From an uncultured Prevotella sp. (GTDB lineage: Bacteria; Bacteroidota; Bacteroidia; Bacteroidales; Bacteroidaceae), in assembly GCA_945869265.1 (NCBI GenBank), contig CAMBOI010000016.1, forward strand, positions 1 through 62,779: a DNA stretch of 62,779 nt. The letters are read 5' to 3'. Within the stretch, counting starts at the first letter, position 1. Every line of letters starts with the position of its first letter. Positions 36,444 to 45,001 of the stretch are shown in pieces. Both the position numbers and the translations under genes were made by a program. Under the pieces are notes generated by a model. That model did not search any database. It was not told the DNA's origin and worked only from the letters and a program-made list of their open reading frames with translations.

Positions 36444-36654
36444 CAAAAAAATAGCATAAGTTGTACATAAAACACTATATATTTATGCTTTTTTAACCAT
36501 TGTAACATATTGTCATCTTCTGGCTCAAAACATGCCCCCTCCCTACACCCCTCAATATATAAAATAAGGTAAAGCCAAAAGACTCACCACGTTAAATTAC
36601 TATAATTATCCGAAGAAAATCAACCGAACATAATAATAAATGCAAATTTATTTG
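36444..36654. other. Gene-free, AT-rich spacer between rpoD and upxY
   Basis: No coding signal, repeat or terminator was recognised in these 211 bases. Base composition changes here from the G/C-rich core to the A/T-rich polysaccharide locus. Confidence 0.6.
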
Positions 36655-36694
36655 TATCTTTGCACCCGATTAGTATCACTCTTACTAAGAGTGA
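36655..36694 (+). promoter_or_regulatory. upxY promoter -7 box and 5'-leader hairpin
   Basis: TATCTTTG (36655-36662) is a good -7 box, predicting transcription from about 36668-36670; the -33 region is weak. Directly after it, TCACTCTT-ACT-AAGAGTGA (36676-36694) is a perfect 8-base-pair hairpin with a 3-base loop, so it would sit at the very 5' end of the transcript. It is a candidate site for UpxY-mediated antitermination. Confidence 0.6.
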
Positions 36695-36835
36695 GGCAGT
36701 TTCATATAGTAATGATTACTGTTGAAATAAGACATACACGAGCGGAAAGCCTCGATTTAGATCTATATGATTTACCCCGACAGGTTGCAAAAACTTGCCG
36801 ACGCCGTAGGCATTCTCAAAACTCAAGTTCTAAAT

Positions 36836-37420
36836 ATGGAAAATAATAACGACTGGTATATAGCCATTGTCACCCCCAACACCGAGAAAGAGTGTGTAAA
36901 AAAAGTTAAAAAACTCGTTGGGGTGGAGGATATGGATGAGATATACAACGCAGGCAACAAGGTGAATGCCTACGTCCCCACACAGCGCGAATTGCATGAG
37001 TGGCCCAGCATCAAGAAGCGCAAATGGATAGAAAGGGTGCTGTGCCCCTGCTACCTCTTCATCCAGTGTACAGAAAAAGAGCGCTATGACCTTGCCTGCC
37101 GGGCGAAGTTCATCATACGTTTCCTCACCGACCGTGCCCGTGTGGATGAAAATGGCTTTAGATGTTTTGCCCGCATTCCCCATTCCCAGATGGAGAATTT
37201 CATGCGCATGATAGGCGATGCCAAGAACCCCATTACCATCGATACCTCTCAGCTGCACAAAGGCACCAAGGTTCGTGTCAAGACAGGCCGCATGGCAGGG
37301 CTCGAGGGATATATTTTGCGCGAGCCCAACGGCTCTGTCAATCTTGCCATCTACATCGACTATCTCGGCTGTGCCAAAATGGAGTTCCCGATAGAAGACC
37401 TTGACATCGTAGAAGAATAA
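36836..37420 (+). CDS. upxY: UpxY family transcription antiterminator (NusG-like)
   Basis: A 194-residue NusG paralogue that in Bacteroides lets RNA polymerase read through the leader of its own polysaccharide operon. The NGN domain begins DWYIAIVTPNTEKECVKKVKK; the KOW motif follows near the end (GTKVRVKTGRMAGLEGYI). It stands at the start of the A/T-rich polysaccharide locus. The ATG at 36836 fits other UpxY proteins; an in-frame ATG at 36767 would add 23 plausible-looking helical residues (DRLQKLADAVGILKTQV), so the true start is open. No UpxZ partner gene is seen after it. Confidence 0.9.
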   Translation: MENNNDWYIAIVTPNTEKECVKKVKKLVGVEDMDEIYNAGNKVNAYVPTQRELHEWPSIKKRKWIERVLCPCYLFIQCTEKERYDLACRAKFIIRFLTDRARVDENGFRCFARIPHSQMENFMRMIGDAKNPITIDTSQLHKGTKVRVKTGRMAGLEGYILREPNGSVNLAIYIDYLGCAKMEFPIEDLDIVEE

Positions 37421-37436
37421 TCCACGTTGCATAAAA

Positions 37437-37610
37437 CACTCGCGACTCTGTTGCGTAGATAACCACGAGCAACCCCTTTAGGGGCGTGCGCTTGTTTGCG
37501 AGTACAGAACAGCCGGTTTACCGGTTAAGTCCTCACCTTCTGAGAAGGGGAGGATTTAGGAGGGGATGTGGAACCTCTCCTAGCAGGAGAGGACGGGTGA
37601 GGTAGAAAAA
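37437..37610. repeat. REP-like element, copy 1 (173-174 bases)
   Basis: This element contains several short palindromes: AACCCCTTTAGGGG, CCGGTTTACCGG, CCTTCTGAGAAGG and CCTCTCCTAGCAGGAGAGG. It is nearly identical to copy 2, differing mainly around 37488-37502. At its end the last palindrome is repeated once more (37611-37647), a 37-base tandem unit absent from copy 2. Confidence 0.88.
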
Positions 37611-37723
37611 CCTCTCTTAGCAGGAGAGGACGGGTGAGGTAGAAAAGTACAAACGCATCTAAGACATTATGAAAGTATTTGTTTCCGGCTTCTTTTGCTG
37701 CAATTATATAGTATCATACTACT

Positions 37724-37852
37724 ATGGATAAGATAAAAATAACAAGAGAAGAAGCTCTAAGACGTTGGAATACAGCCTTAGAAACCAAACACCGTATGGT
37801 TGAAAGGCTTGAGAGGTTGGCACGTGAGAGTTATAAAGAGCAAACATGGTGA
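37724..37852 (+). CDS. Small ORF between the two REP-like copies
   Basis: A 42-residue ORF (MDKIKITREEALRRWN to KEQTW). Composition is highly charged and helical (ALETKHRMVERLERLARES), more like a real small protein than chance. I do not recognise it. It lies exactly in the 344-base segment enclosed by the two direct repeats, so it could be a passenger of that duplication. Function unknown; it may also be a remnant. Confidence 0.4.
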   Translation: MDKIKITREEALRRWNTALETKHRMVERLERLARESYKEQTW

Positions 37853-37954
37853 TGACACTTACTGCTTCATCACTGATTCTTCGAGACAATCCTGCTTCAA
37901 TTATCAACAATCGAATATTGTTTACCTTGCGCAGCCGCGCCCTCGGCGTATAAT

Positions 37955-38127
37955 CACTCGCAACTCTGTTGCGTAGATAACCACGAGCAACCCCTTGTGG
38001 GCGAGAGCTTGTTTGCGAGTACAGAACAGCCGGTTTACCGGTTAAGTCCTCACCTTCTGAGAAGGGGAGGATTTAGGAGGGGATGTGGAACCTCTCCTAG
38101 CAGGAGAGGACGGGTGAGGTAGAAAAA
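37955..38127. repeat. REP-like element, copy 2 (173 bases)
   Basis: A direct repeat of 37437-37610 with the same palindromes, 518 bases apart. Differences are clustered in the CCCTTGTGGGCGAGAGC part. The flanking bases differ, so only the element itself is duplicated. Confidence 0.88.
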
Positions 38128-38167
38128 TTTGCCCTTGTGATTGAATGCACACTCTCCTGATTTGCCA

Positions 38168-38266
38168 ATGAATATAGATATGGTCATTGACCTTCTACGT
38201 CCTCAATTAGAAGTAACGAAAGAAGATATAGAGCCAATCATTTACATGGGCGCTCTACCATCATAG
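38168..38266 (+). CDS. Small ORF, possible gene remnant
   Basis: A 32-residue ORF (MNIDMVIDLLRPQLEVTKED, ending YMGALPS). It looks like the start of a longer lost gene, since the sequence after the stop shows no further conserved frame. Unrecognised. Confidence 0.25.
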   Translation: MNIDMVIDLLRPQLEVTKEDIEPIIYMGALPS

Positions 38267-38319
38267 AGATCTTATTGGCTCTCCAAATGCATTTATTAAA
38301 GATACCACAAAATAGAATT

Positions 38320-38418
38320 ATGCCAAACATTAAGAATGAAATCCTCAATTGGATAGGAAATAAATCTGTAACAATAGATGCGTTTCATTACTTCATAAAA
38401 ACGCAAGTTACGCGTTAA
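38320..38418 (+). CDS. Small ORF, possible gene remnant
   Basis: A 32-residue ORF (MPNIKNEILNWIGNKSVTID, ending FIKTQVTR) just before legB. It could be a leader peptide or debris. Unrecognised. Confidence 0.22.
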   Translation: MPNIKNEILNWIGNKSVTIDAFHYFIKTQVTR

Positions 38419-38455
38419 CAGTTAACACTCTTCATAGAAATTAAAATCAAAATAT

Positions 38456-39664
38456 ATGTTCAACTTAGATAAATTTATAGGCGACTATGTAACAGGTCGC
38501 TCTGTCTCAATGTTCGAGACAGATATCAAAGCAAATAGCCAGAAGCTATCTGCCGAGATAAAAGACAAGAAAGTATGTGTTATTGGAGGAGCTGGCTCCA
38601 TTGGCTCTTCTTTCATTAAGGCAGTATTACGGTTCGAGCCAAAATCAGTAGTTGTAGTTGACCTCAACGAGAACGGATTGGCTGAATTGGTTCGCGATGT
38701 GCGAAGCACAGAAGGACTCTTCGTTCCGGATGAGTTCCGTTGCTACACCCTCAACTTTGCAGATCCAATCTTCGAACGTATTTTCCGTGAGGAGAAGGGT
38801 TTTGACATTGTTGCCAACTTCTCTGCCCATAAGCATGTACGTTCAGAGAAAGATAAGTATAGTGTTCAGGCGCTCATTGAGAATAATGACATCAAGGCAA
38901 AGAAACTGATGGATTTGCTTTGCGTGTACCCACCAAAGCATTTCTTCTGCGTATCTACAGATAAGGCTGCTAATCCAGTTAATATCATGGGAGCCAGCAA
39001 GCGTATTATGGAAGACCTGGTGATGGCTTATAATGAGCACTTCAAAGTAACTACCGCTCGTTTTGCTAATGTCGCTTTCTCCAATGGTTCTTTACCTGAT
39101 GGTTGGATTCATCGTTTGCAGAAGAAGCAGCCATTGGCAGCACCATCTGATGTGAAACGCTATTTTGTATCTCCTGAGGAGTCTGGTCAGATTTGTATGT
39201 TGGCTTGTATTCTCGGAAATGGTGGCGAGGTGTTCTTCCCTAAGTTGGGTGAAGAGCAGATGCTTACCTTCTCATCTATCTGCGATGACTTCGTAAAGGC
39301 AGAAGGCTTCAAGAAGGTGGAGTGCAAGAATGATCCAGAGGCAAAGAAGTATGCTGCAGATATGGATTACGAGAGTGATAACTATCCTGTCGTTTACTTC
39401 AAGAGTGATACTACTGGCGAAAAAGCTTATGAGGAATTCTATGTTCCTGGTGAGAAAATCAATATGACTCGTTTCTCTGCACTCGGTGTAGTTGAGGAGA
39501 CAACCCGTCGTCCGATGCCAGAGATTAACCAGTTCTTTGATGAGTTGGAGGGCATCTTTGCAGAGCCAGACTTCACCAAGGCTGAAATCGTGACATCAAT
39601 CAAGAAGTTTATACCTAACTTCGAGCATGAGGAAAAAGGTAAGAACTTGGATCAAAAAATGTAA
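38456..39664 (+). CDS. legB: UDP/GDP-N-acetylglucosamine 4,6-dehydratase (LegB-like)
   Basis: A 402-residue SDR-type dehydratase that removes water from a nucleotide-linked GlcNAc to give the 4-keto-6-deoxy sugar, the first committed step of legionaminic acid synthesis. The NAD loop GGAGSIGSS starts at residue 44; CVSTDKAANPVNIMGASK gives Thr168-Asp169 and Met178-x3-Lys182, i.e. the Tyr-to-Met variant typical of PglF/LegB-like retaining dehydratases. The 60-residue C-terminal extension is also usual. It is the first gene of the nonulosonate block, 11 bases before legC. Codon use is A/T-rich compared with the left half. Confidence 0.9.
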   Translation: MFNLDKFIGDYVTGRSVSMFETDIKANSQKLSAEIKDKKVCVIGGAGSIGSSFIKAVLRFEPKSVVVVDLNENGLAELVRDVRSTEGLFVPDEFRCYTLNFADPIFERIFREEKGFDIVANFSAHKHVRSEKDKYSVQALIENNDIKAKKLMDLLCVYPPKHFFCVSTDKAANPVNIMGASKRIMEDLVMAYNEHFKVTTARFANVAFSNGSLPDGWIHRLQKKQPLAAPSDVKRYFVSPEESGQICMLACILGNGGEVFFPKLGEEQMLTFSSICDDFVKAEGFKKVECKNDPEAKKYAADMDYESDNYPVVYFKSDTTGEKAYEEFYVPGEKINMTRFSALGVVEETTRRPMPEINQFFDELEGIFAEPDFTKAEIVTSIKKFIPNFEHEEKGKNLDQKM

Positions 39665-39675
39665 TTTTCAATAAA

Positions 39676-40881
39676 ATGGCAGATTTTAAGAAAACGATAG
39701 ACTTTATCAAGTCAGTTTATGGCAACCAGGAGTTTACTCCTTTGGCTGTTCCTGTTTTTGCAGGTAATGAAAAGAAATATCTCAACGAGTGTATTGACAC
39801 AACCTTCGTTTCATCCGTAGGTAAGTTTGTGGATCGCTTCGAGGAGGATATGGCAAAATATACAGGTGCCAAGAAGGCTGTGGTATGTGTTAGTGGTACA
39901 AATGCCCTTCACATGAGTTTGTTGCTCGTAGGTGTAAAGCAAGATGATGAAGTATTGACTCAGGCTCTTACTTTCATTGCAACCTGTAATGCATTGAGCT
40001 ATATTGGAGCTCATGCCGTATTCATTGATGTGGATCGTTCAACAATGGGTCTTTCTCCTGATTCTTTGAAGGCATGGCTTGAGAAGAATGCAGAGGTTCG
40101 CAAGAACGCTCGCAAGGGAGAACTTCCAGAAAGCAAGGATTTTGCTTTTGAAGAGGACGACTTGGCTTGTTATAACAAGAATACCGGTCGTCGAGTTAAG
40201 GCTTGTGTTCCTATGCACTCATTCGGTCATCCTGTCCGCATTGATGAGATTGCAGCTATCTGTAAAGAGTGGCATATCGAACTTGTAGAGGATGCAGCAG
40301 AGAGTATTGGTTCTACATTCAAGGGACAGCATACAGGTACATTCGGTAAGATTGGTGCAATTAGCTTCAATGGCAACAAGACCATCACTACTGGTGGTGG
40401 TGGTATGATGCTCTTCAATGATGAGGAGTTGGGAGCATACGCAAAGCATATCACCACACAGGCAAAAATACCACATCGTTGGGAGTTCCGTCACGACCAT
40501 GTAGGTTATAACTATCGTATGCCAAATATCAATGCAGCTATGGGATGTGCCCAGTTGGAGAACATTGACAAGTATGTAGCAAGCAAGCGTAAGGTTGCTG
40601 CTGAATATGAGGAGTACTTCAAGAATGTACCAGATATCGAGTTCTTCGTAGATTCTCCAAATACTGTTTCTAACTATTGGCTCAATGCTGTTATCTTGAA
40701 GGATAAGGAGGCACAGATTGATTTCCTTACTCAGACAAATGATAATGGCGTAATGACTCGTCCAATCTGGGAGTTGATGAATCGCCTGCCGATGTTTGAG
40801 AATTGTGAGAACGATGGCTTGGAGAATACCATCTGGTTTGCAGATAGAGTGGTGAATATTCCAAGTAGTGTAAGAATTTAA
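39676..40881 (+). CDS. legC: LegC-like PLP aminotransferase (DegT/DnrJ/EryC1/StrS)
   Basis: A 401-residue aminotransferase that converts the 4-keto sugar from LegB to the 4-amino sugar with glutamate as donor. The catalytic lysine is Lys235 in FNGNKTITTGGGG; VEDAAESIGS and HSFGHP are further family motifs. The insertion around residues 135-170 is typical of LegC-type enzymes. It is 11 bases after legB. The DUF262 gene starts 11 bases after the stop. Confidence 0.92.
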   Translation: MADFKKTIDFIKSVYGNQEFTPLAVPVFAGNEKKYLNECIDTTFVSSVGKFVDRFEEDMAKYTGAKKAVVCVSGTNALHMSLLLVGVKQDDEVLTQALTFIATCNALSYIGAHAVFIDVDRSTMGLSPDSLKAWLEKNAEVRKNARKGELPESKDFAFEEDDLACYNKNTGRRVKACVPMHSFGHPVRIDEIAAICKEWHIELVEDAAESIGSTFKGQHTGTFGKIGAISFNGNKTITTGGGGMMLFNDEELGAYAKHITTQAKIPHRWEFRHDHVGYNYRMPNINAAMGCAQLENIDKYVASKRKVAAEYEEYFKNVPDIEFFVDSPNTVSNYWLNAVILKDKEAQIDFLTQTNDNGVMTRPIWELMNRLPMFENCENDGLENTIWFADRVVNIPSSVRI

Positions 40882-40892
40882 AATAAAATACT

Positions 40893-42701
40893 ATGGTTAA
40901 TTCTATTACTAGTAAGGCTGATAGTATACAGGTTGTTTATGATAATTATATAAATAACAAGTATATTGTAAATAGAAGATATCAGCGTAAGTTGGTATGG
41001 ACACAGCAAGAGAAAGTTGCTTTTATAGATTCTATAGTAAAGAATTATTCGATTCCTTTGTTTCTATTGGCTCAAAATACAGATTCTAACGGATTGACTC
41101 AATATGAAATTATAGATGGAATGCAACGATTAAATTCAATAGTTTCATTTATTGAAAATGAATTTGGTATAGAGTATGATGGTAAAATCTGTTATTTTAA
41201 TGTTGATACATTGGCAAGTACACTGAATTTGAAGCAACAAGGAAAACTTGTTCCAAGAAACCCACAGCTTCCAAAAGATATATGTTTGAATATCGTTTCA
41301 TATCAAATTCCTGTTTCTCTCATCATAGCTGATCAACAAAGTATTGAAGAAATCTTTAGAAGAATAAATTCGTTTGGAAAACAATTATCATCGCAAGAAA
41401 TTCGTCAGGCTGGTGCAATCGGTGCTTTTTCTGATATGGTAAGAAAGGTCGCTTCTACTATTAGAGGTGATGTTTCCACGTCTGATATTCTTCCTCTGAA
41501 CAGTATGAGAAATATAAGTCTTTCAAATACTAATTTAAAGTATGGTATTAATATTAGTGACTTGTGGTGGGTTAAGCAACATATTGTAACTGTTTCTAAT
41601 ATTCGTGTATCAAGAGATGAAGAATTAATTGCATGGTTACTTTCTTATATGATATTAGGAAAGTCGATAGCACCATCTTCCAAAGCACTTAATCGTCTTT
41701 ATCGCCATGATGATTTAGACAAAGAAAACAACAATCAGGCAGATTTGGTTGAATTGAGAATTAAAGCACTCGGTGCTGATAATTTGATAAAACAATTTTG
41801 TACAACTTTTTCTTTATTGTTAGATGCCTTGCATATAGCCCAAAAGGATTTTAGAACTTTAATTTTTACTGAAGATGAAGCTGAAGGCTTAGTTCGAACC
41901 TTTCAGGTCGTTTTTCTAGCAATTTATGAATTGCTTCATATTGAACATATGGTAGTTGACGATATGGCTGGGTTTGTAAAAAGTCTGGATTGCATCGGGG
42001 TTACGGTTCTAAAAGGAATAGTAAAGGAATATTGGAATGCAGAAAGTAGATTCAAGAGAATACAAGCGGTAAAGGGAGTTTTACGTTCTTCTTTCCGACA
42101 AGGGACTGGCTGTGACGTTGCTAAAGATAATTGGGTTATTCAAATAGATAATATATTGCGCCTTTCAACGATAGAAGGATCTCAATATGATTTTAAAGCA
42201 GGTTTCCATAATTTAAGAGATGGAAAATACAATGAAGGTTTAGTTCGTAAATGCGTTAAATTGTTGACCGCAGCAGTGAACAAAGAATCAAATACTTGTG
42301 GTTATATAATTGTTGGTGTTTGTGAGTCTTTAAAATCTTTTGAAGAATACAAAAGTTTTTATAATACGAGAAAGGGAACTAAATACCAGAATACAGATTT
42401 CTTTATTACAGGAATAGATGAGGAAGTTAAGAGATTTTATGGTGGTTCATTTGATAGATTTCAAAATGAGATAATAAATTTAATAAAAAAAGAGCCGATA
42501 GAAGAGAACGTTAAACATTATATTTTGACAAATATAAAGTTCCCAAGATATTACGATGTGACTTTAATGGTATTGCAATTGATGTCATTAGATAGCCCTG
42601 TAACTTATGATGATAAGTATTATGAACGCCAAGGCAATAATGCCGTAGAAGTTAAAGGTATAAGTGCTATTAAAGCTCTAGAATCTAGATTTAATAGATA
42701 G
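40893..42701 (+). CDS. DUF262 protein with C-terminal AlbA/Schlafen-like domain
   Basis: A 602-residue protein with no sugar-related domain. The N-terminal DUF262 (ParB/Srx-like nuclease or NTPase fold of GmrSD, BrxU and SspE-type restriction proteins) shows RRYQRKLVW (28-36), the signature DGMQR (75-79; usually DGQQR) and FRRINSFGKQLS (155-166). No DUF1524 HNH domain follows. Instead residues 428-480 read EGSQYDFKAGF and GYIIVGV, as in the AlbA_2/Schlafen-like fold. The gene is wedged between legC and legG with spacers of 11 and 5 bases and is clearly A/T-richer than legB and legC. A defence or nucleic-acid role is inferred. Confidence 0.8.
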   Translation: MVNSITSKADSIQVVYDNYINNKYIVNRRYQRKLVWTQQEKVAFIDSIVKNYSIPLFLLAQNTDSNGLTQYEIIDGMQRLNSIVSFIENEFGIEYDGKICYFNVDTLASTLNLKQQGKLVPRNPQLPKDICLNIVSYQIPVSLIIADQQSIEEIFRRINSFGKQLSSQEIRQAGAIGAFSDMVRKVASTIRGDVSTSDILPLNSMRNISLSNTNLKYGINISDLWWVKQHIVTVSNIRVSRDEELIAWLLSYMILGKSIAPSSKALNRLYRHDDLDKENNNQADLVELRIKALGADNLIKQFCTTFSLLLDALHIAQKDFRTLIFTEDEAEGLVRTFQVVFLAIYELLHIEHMVVDDMAGFVKSLDCIGVTVLKGIVKEYWNAESRFKRIQAVKGVLRSSFRQGTGCDVAKDNWVIQIDNILRLSTIEGSQYDFKAGFHNLRDGKYNEGLVRKCVKLLTAAVNKESNTCGYIIVGVCESLKSFEEYKSFYNTRKGTKYQNTDFFITGIDEEVKRFYGGSFDRFQNEIINLIKKEPIEENVKHYILTNIKFPRYYDVTLMVLQLMSLDSPVTYDDKYYERQGNNAVEVKGISAIKALESRFNR

Positions 42702-42706
42702 ATAAT

Positions 42707-43849
42707 ATGAAAAAGGTTTGCGTTATCACGGGCGCCCGTTCTGAATATGGGCTCTTGCGGTGGGTGATAGATGGAATAGATAAAGATGAAGACCTGCAAC
42801 TACAGTTAGTAGTTACAGGTGGGCATCTTTCTCCTGAACAAGGACTTACCTATCAGGCAATAGAAGATGATGGCTATCATATAGATGAGAAGGTGGAGAT
42901 GCTCCTTTCTTCTGAAACATCTGTTGGTATCTCAAAATCAATGGGACTCTGTTCCATAGGAATGGCAGATACATTCAATCGCTTGAAGCCAGATATGATA
43001 GTGGTTTTGGGAGATAGATATGAGTTGCTTCCAATTGTAGGTACAGCCTTGGTTATGAGAATTCCTGTTGCTCATATATCTGGAGGAGATATAACAGAGG
43101 GGGCAATTGACAATGAAGTGAGAAATGCAGTGACAATGATGTCGGCTCTTCATTTCCCTGGTACTGAAGAATCTGCTGCTCGTATCAGAGCTATGCGTCA
43201 AAATCCAGACAATATATATGTTACAGGTGAGACAAACCTGGATAATTTCCGCAAGATAGAATTGTTAAACCGCCATCAGTTAGCAGAATCATTAAAACTT
43301 AATCCTGTTAAGAAGTGGATTTTGGGTACTTATCATTCAGAAACTACATTATCAGTGTCTGAAAATATCCAGCGAGTTAATAATCTTATTGTATCTCTTG
43401 AAAAAGAATGTCCCGATTGTGAAATTCTGTTTACCAAAGCAAATTCAGATATTGGTGGCAATTTGATAAACGATATTCTTCAACAATATGCGGAGGAAAA
43501 AGATAATTTTCATTTTGTCGCATCATTAGGTCAAAAGAGATACATTAGTATTCTATACCAAGTAATTATGATGGTAGGAAATTCTTCTAGTGGTATTTTT
43601 GAAACACCATTCGTTAAACTTCCGGTCTTGAACATTGGTGATAGACAAAAGGGAAGATTAATAACATCGAACATAAAATGTTGTGATGGTACCGAACTTG
43701 GTATGCAGAATGCGTTGAAAGAACTTCAGACAGAAGAATTTCATAATAAATGTAAGATGGCAGACAATCCTTACGGAGATGGTCATGCATCAGAACGGAT
43801 AGTTGAACAGATTAAATGTTATTTAAATGATAGCGACACCTTATTATAA
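42707..43849 (+). CDS. legG: Hydrolysing nucleotide-sugar 2-epimerase (LegG/NeuC-like)
   Basis: A 380-residue GT-B-fold epimerase/hydrolase that inverts C2 and releases the nucleotide, giving a free 2,4-diamino-2,4,6-trideoxymannose derivative. NeuC/LegG motifs are clear: CVITGARSEYGLLRWV near the N-terminus, VVLGDRYELLP, HISGGDITEGAIDNEVRNAVT and GNSSSGIFE. A NeuC-type enzyme rather than PseG supports legionaminic over pseudaminic acid. It is 5 bases behind the DUF262 gene and overlaps the next gene by 23 bases. Confidence 0.93.
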   Translation: MKKVCVITGARSEYGLLRWVIDGIDKDEDLQLQLVVTGGHLSPEQGLTYQAIEDDGYHIDEKVEMLLSSETSVGISKSMGLCSIGMADTFNRLKPDMIVVLGDRYELLPIVGTALVMRIPVAHISGGDITEGAIDNEVRNAVTMMSALHFPGTEESAARIRAMRQNPDNIYVTGETNLDNFRKIELLNRHQLAESLKLNPVKKWILGTYHSETTLSVSENIQRVNNLIVSLEKECPDCEILFTKANSDIGGNLINDILQQYAEEKDNFHFVASLGQKRYISILYQVIMMVGNSSSGIFETPFVKLPVLNIGDRQKGRLITSNIKCCDGTELGMQNALKELQTEEFHNKCKMADNPYGDGHASERIVEQIKCYLNDSDTLL

Positions 43850-44999
43850 TATAGATTTATCTAAGCTTCAGAAGAACTTAGCATCATTGCGCGCGGCTTT
43901 TGAAACTTTATGGCCTAATTTTCAAATAGGGTATTCTTATAAAACGAATAACTTACCTTGGCTTGTAAAGTGGATGCACGAACAAGGGGTTATGGCAGAA
44001 GTTGTTTCAGAACCAGAGTATGAATTAGCTACTTATGTGGGTAATCAGCCAAATAATATCATACTGAATGGTCCACATAAAGGCTTAAGCAACTTATTGC
44101 TAGCGTTAAAAAACGGCAGTATAGTAAACCTTGACTCTTTTGCAGAGATTGATTTTATTGAAGAGAATATAAAGTCATTCACTCATGACATCAAGGTTGG
44201 TTTGCGCATTAATTTTGATTTGGAACGCGAATGTCCTGGTGAAACTATTCCTGGAGAAGAACCAGGACGTTTTGGTTTTAATCTTGAAAATGGTGATTTT
44301 GATAAGGCTTTAAACCGTTTAAGTCATCTACAGAAAATTAAAGTTGTAGGCTTGCATGGACATCATAGTACTCGTACAAAGAGCTTGAGAATCTTTAATA
44401 GTATAACTAAGCATCTCTGCGAGGTAAGTAAAAAGATACCTGCATTAGAATATTTGGATTTAGGTGGTTGTCTGTTTGGTGATAAACCAGGTACTCCGAC
44501 CTTTGAAGAATATGCTTCTACAATAGTTGATATCCTTGAAGCTTATCAAATCTCTAAAGAAGTACAACTTCTTGTTGAACCAGGTGCTGCATTGATAGCT
44601 TCACCGGTTTCTTATGTTTGCTCTGTGATTGACGTTAAAGATATTAAGGATAGAAGACTTGTTTTTACTGATGGTTCTGTAAAACATGTGGCTTCCCAAA
44701 TGAAAGCTCCACCTTTTGTTTCTTCACTTTATACTAAGTCCAGTAATTTGAAAGAAAAGCAAATCGTTACAGGTTATACTTGTATAGAGATGGACCGTTT
44801 CTTGACTTTGGATAATCAACCTGAGTTGGCAAAGGGTGATAGAATAACGATATATAATGTGGGTGCATATACAATGTCATTGACTCCATTATTCATAGAG
44901 TATTTTCCGACTGTTATAGTTACGGATGAAAATGGAAACGAGGAAGTTGCCCGAGAGAAATGGACAACAAAAGAGTTTATTCAAAAAAGTAAATTGTAA
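43827..44999 (+). CDS. PLP-dependent decarboxylase fold enzyme (type III, LysA-like)
   Basis: A 390-residue barrel enzyme of the ornithine/diaminopimelate decarboxylase group. The PLP lysine is in YSYKTN (about residue 38); the phosphate loop LDLGGCLFG and the C-terminal active-site motif CIEMDRF and NVGAYTMSL are present. It is not the housekeeping LysA, to judge by its place between legG and an ATP-grasp gene inside a sugar operon. It may make an amine or amino acid that is attached to the nonulosonic acid. Substrate unknown. The start overlaps legG by 23 bases. Confidence 0.83.
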   Translation: MIATPYYNIDLSKLQKNLASLRAAFETLWPNFQIGYSYKTNNLPWLVKWMHEQGVMAEVVSEPEYELATYVGNQPNNIILNGPHKGLSNLLLALKNGSIVNLDSFAEIDFIEENIKSFTHDIKVGLRINFDLERECPGETIPGEEPGRFGFNLENGDFDKALNRLSHLQKIKVVGLHGHHSTRTKSLRIFNSITKHLCEVSKKIPALEYLDLGGCLFGDKPGTPTFEEYASTIVDILEAYQISKEVQLLVEPGAALIASPVSYVCSVIDVKDIKDRRLVFTDGSVKHVASQMKAPPFVSSLYTKSSNLKEKQIVTGYTCIEMDRFLTLDNQPELAKGDRITIYNVGAYTMSLTPLFIEYFPTVIVTDENGNEEVAREKWTTKEFIQKSKL

Positions 45000-45001
45000 T
45001 T

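Larger units (their letters stand above)
37421..38455. other. 1 kb region between upxY and legB with two REP-like repeats and small ORFs
   Basis: No full-length gene is present. The stretch holds two direct copies of a 173-base structured element, a 37-base partial third unit, one plausible 42-residue ORF between the copies and two 32-residue ORFs after the second copy. A hexamer GTTAAC occurs twice near 38415-38428. No consensus promoter for legB was found; transcription may come from the upxY promoter. Confidence 0.7.

Noticed and set aside
37437..38127. Direct repeats as attachment sites of an integrated element
   Set aside because: The enclosed 344 bases contain no integrase or mobility gene; a duplicated REP-like element explains the repeats better.
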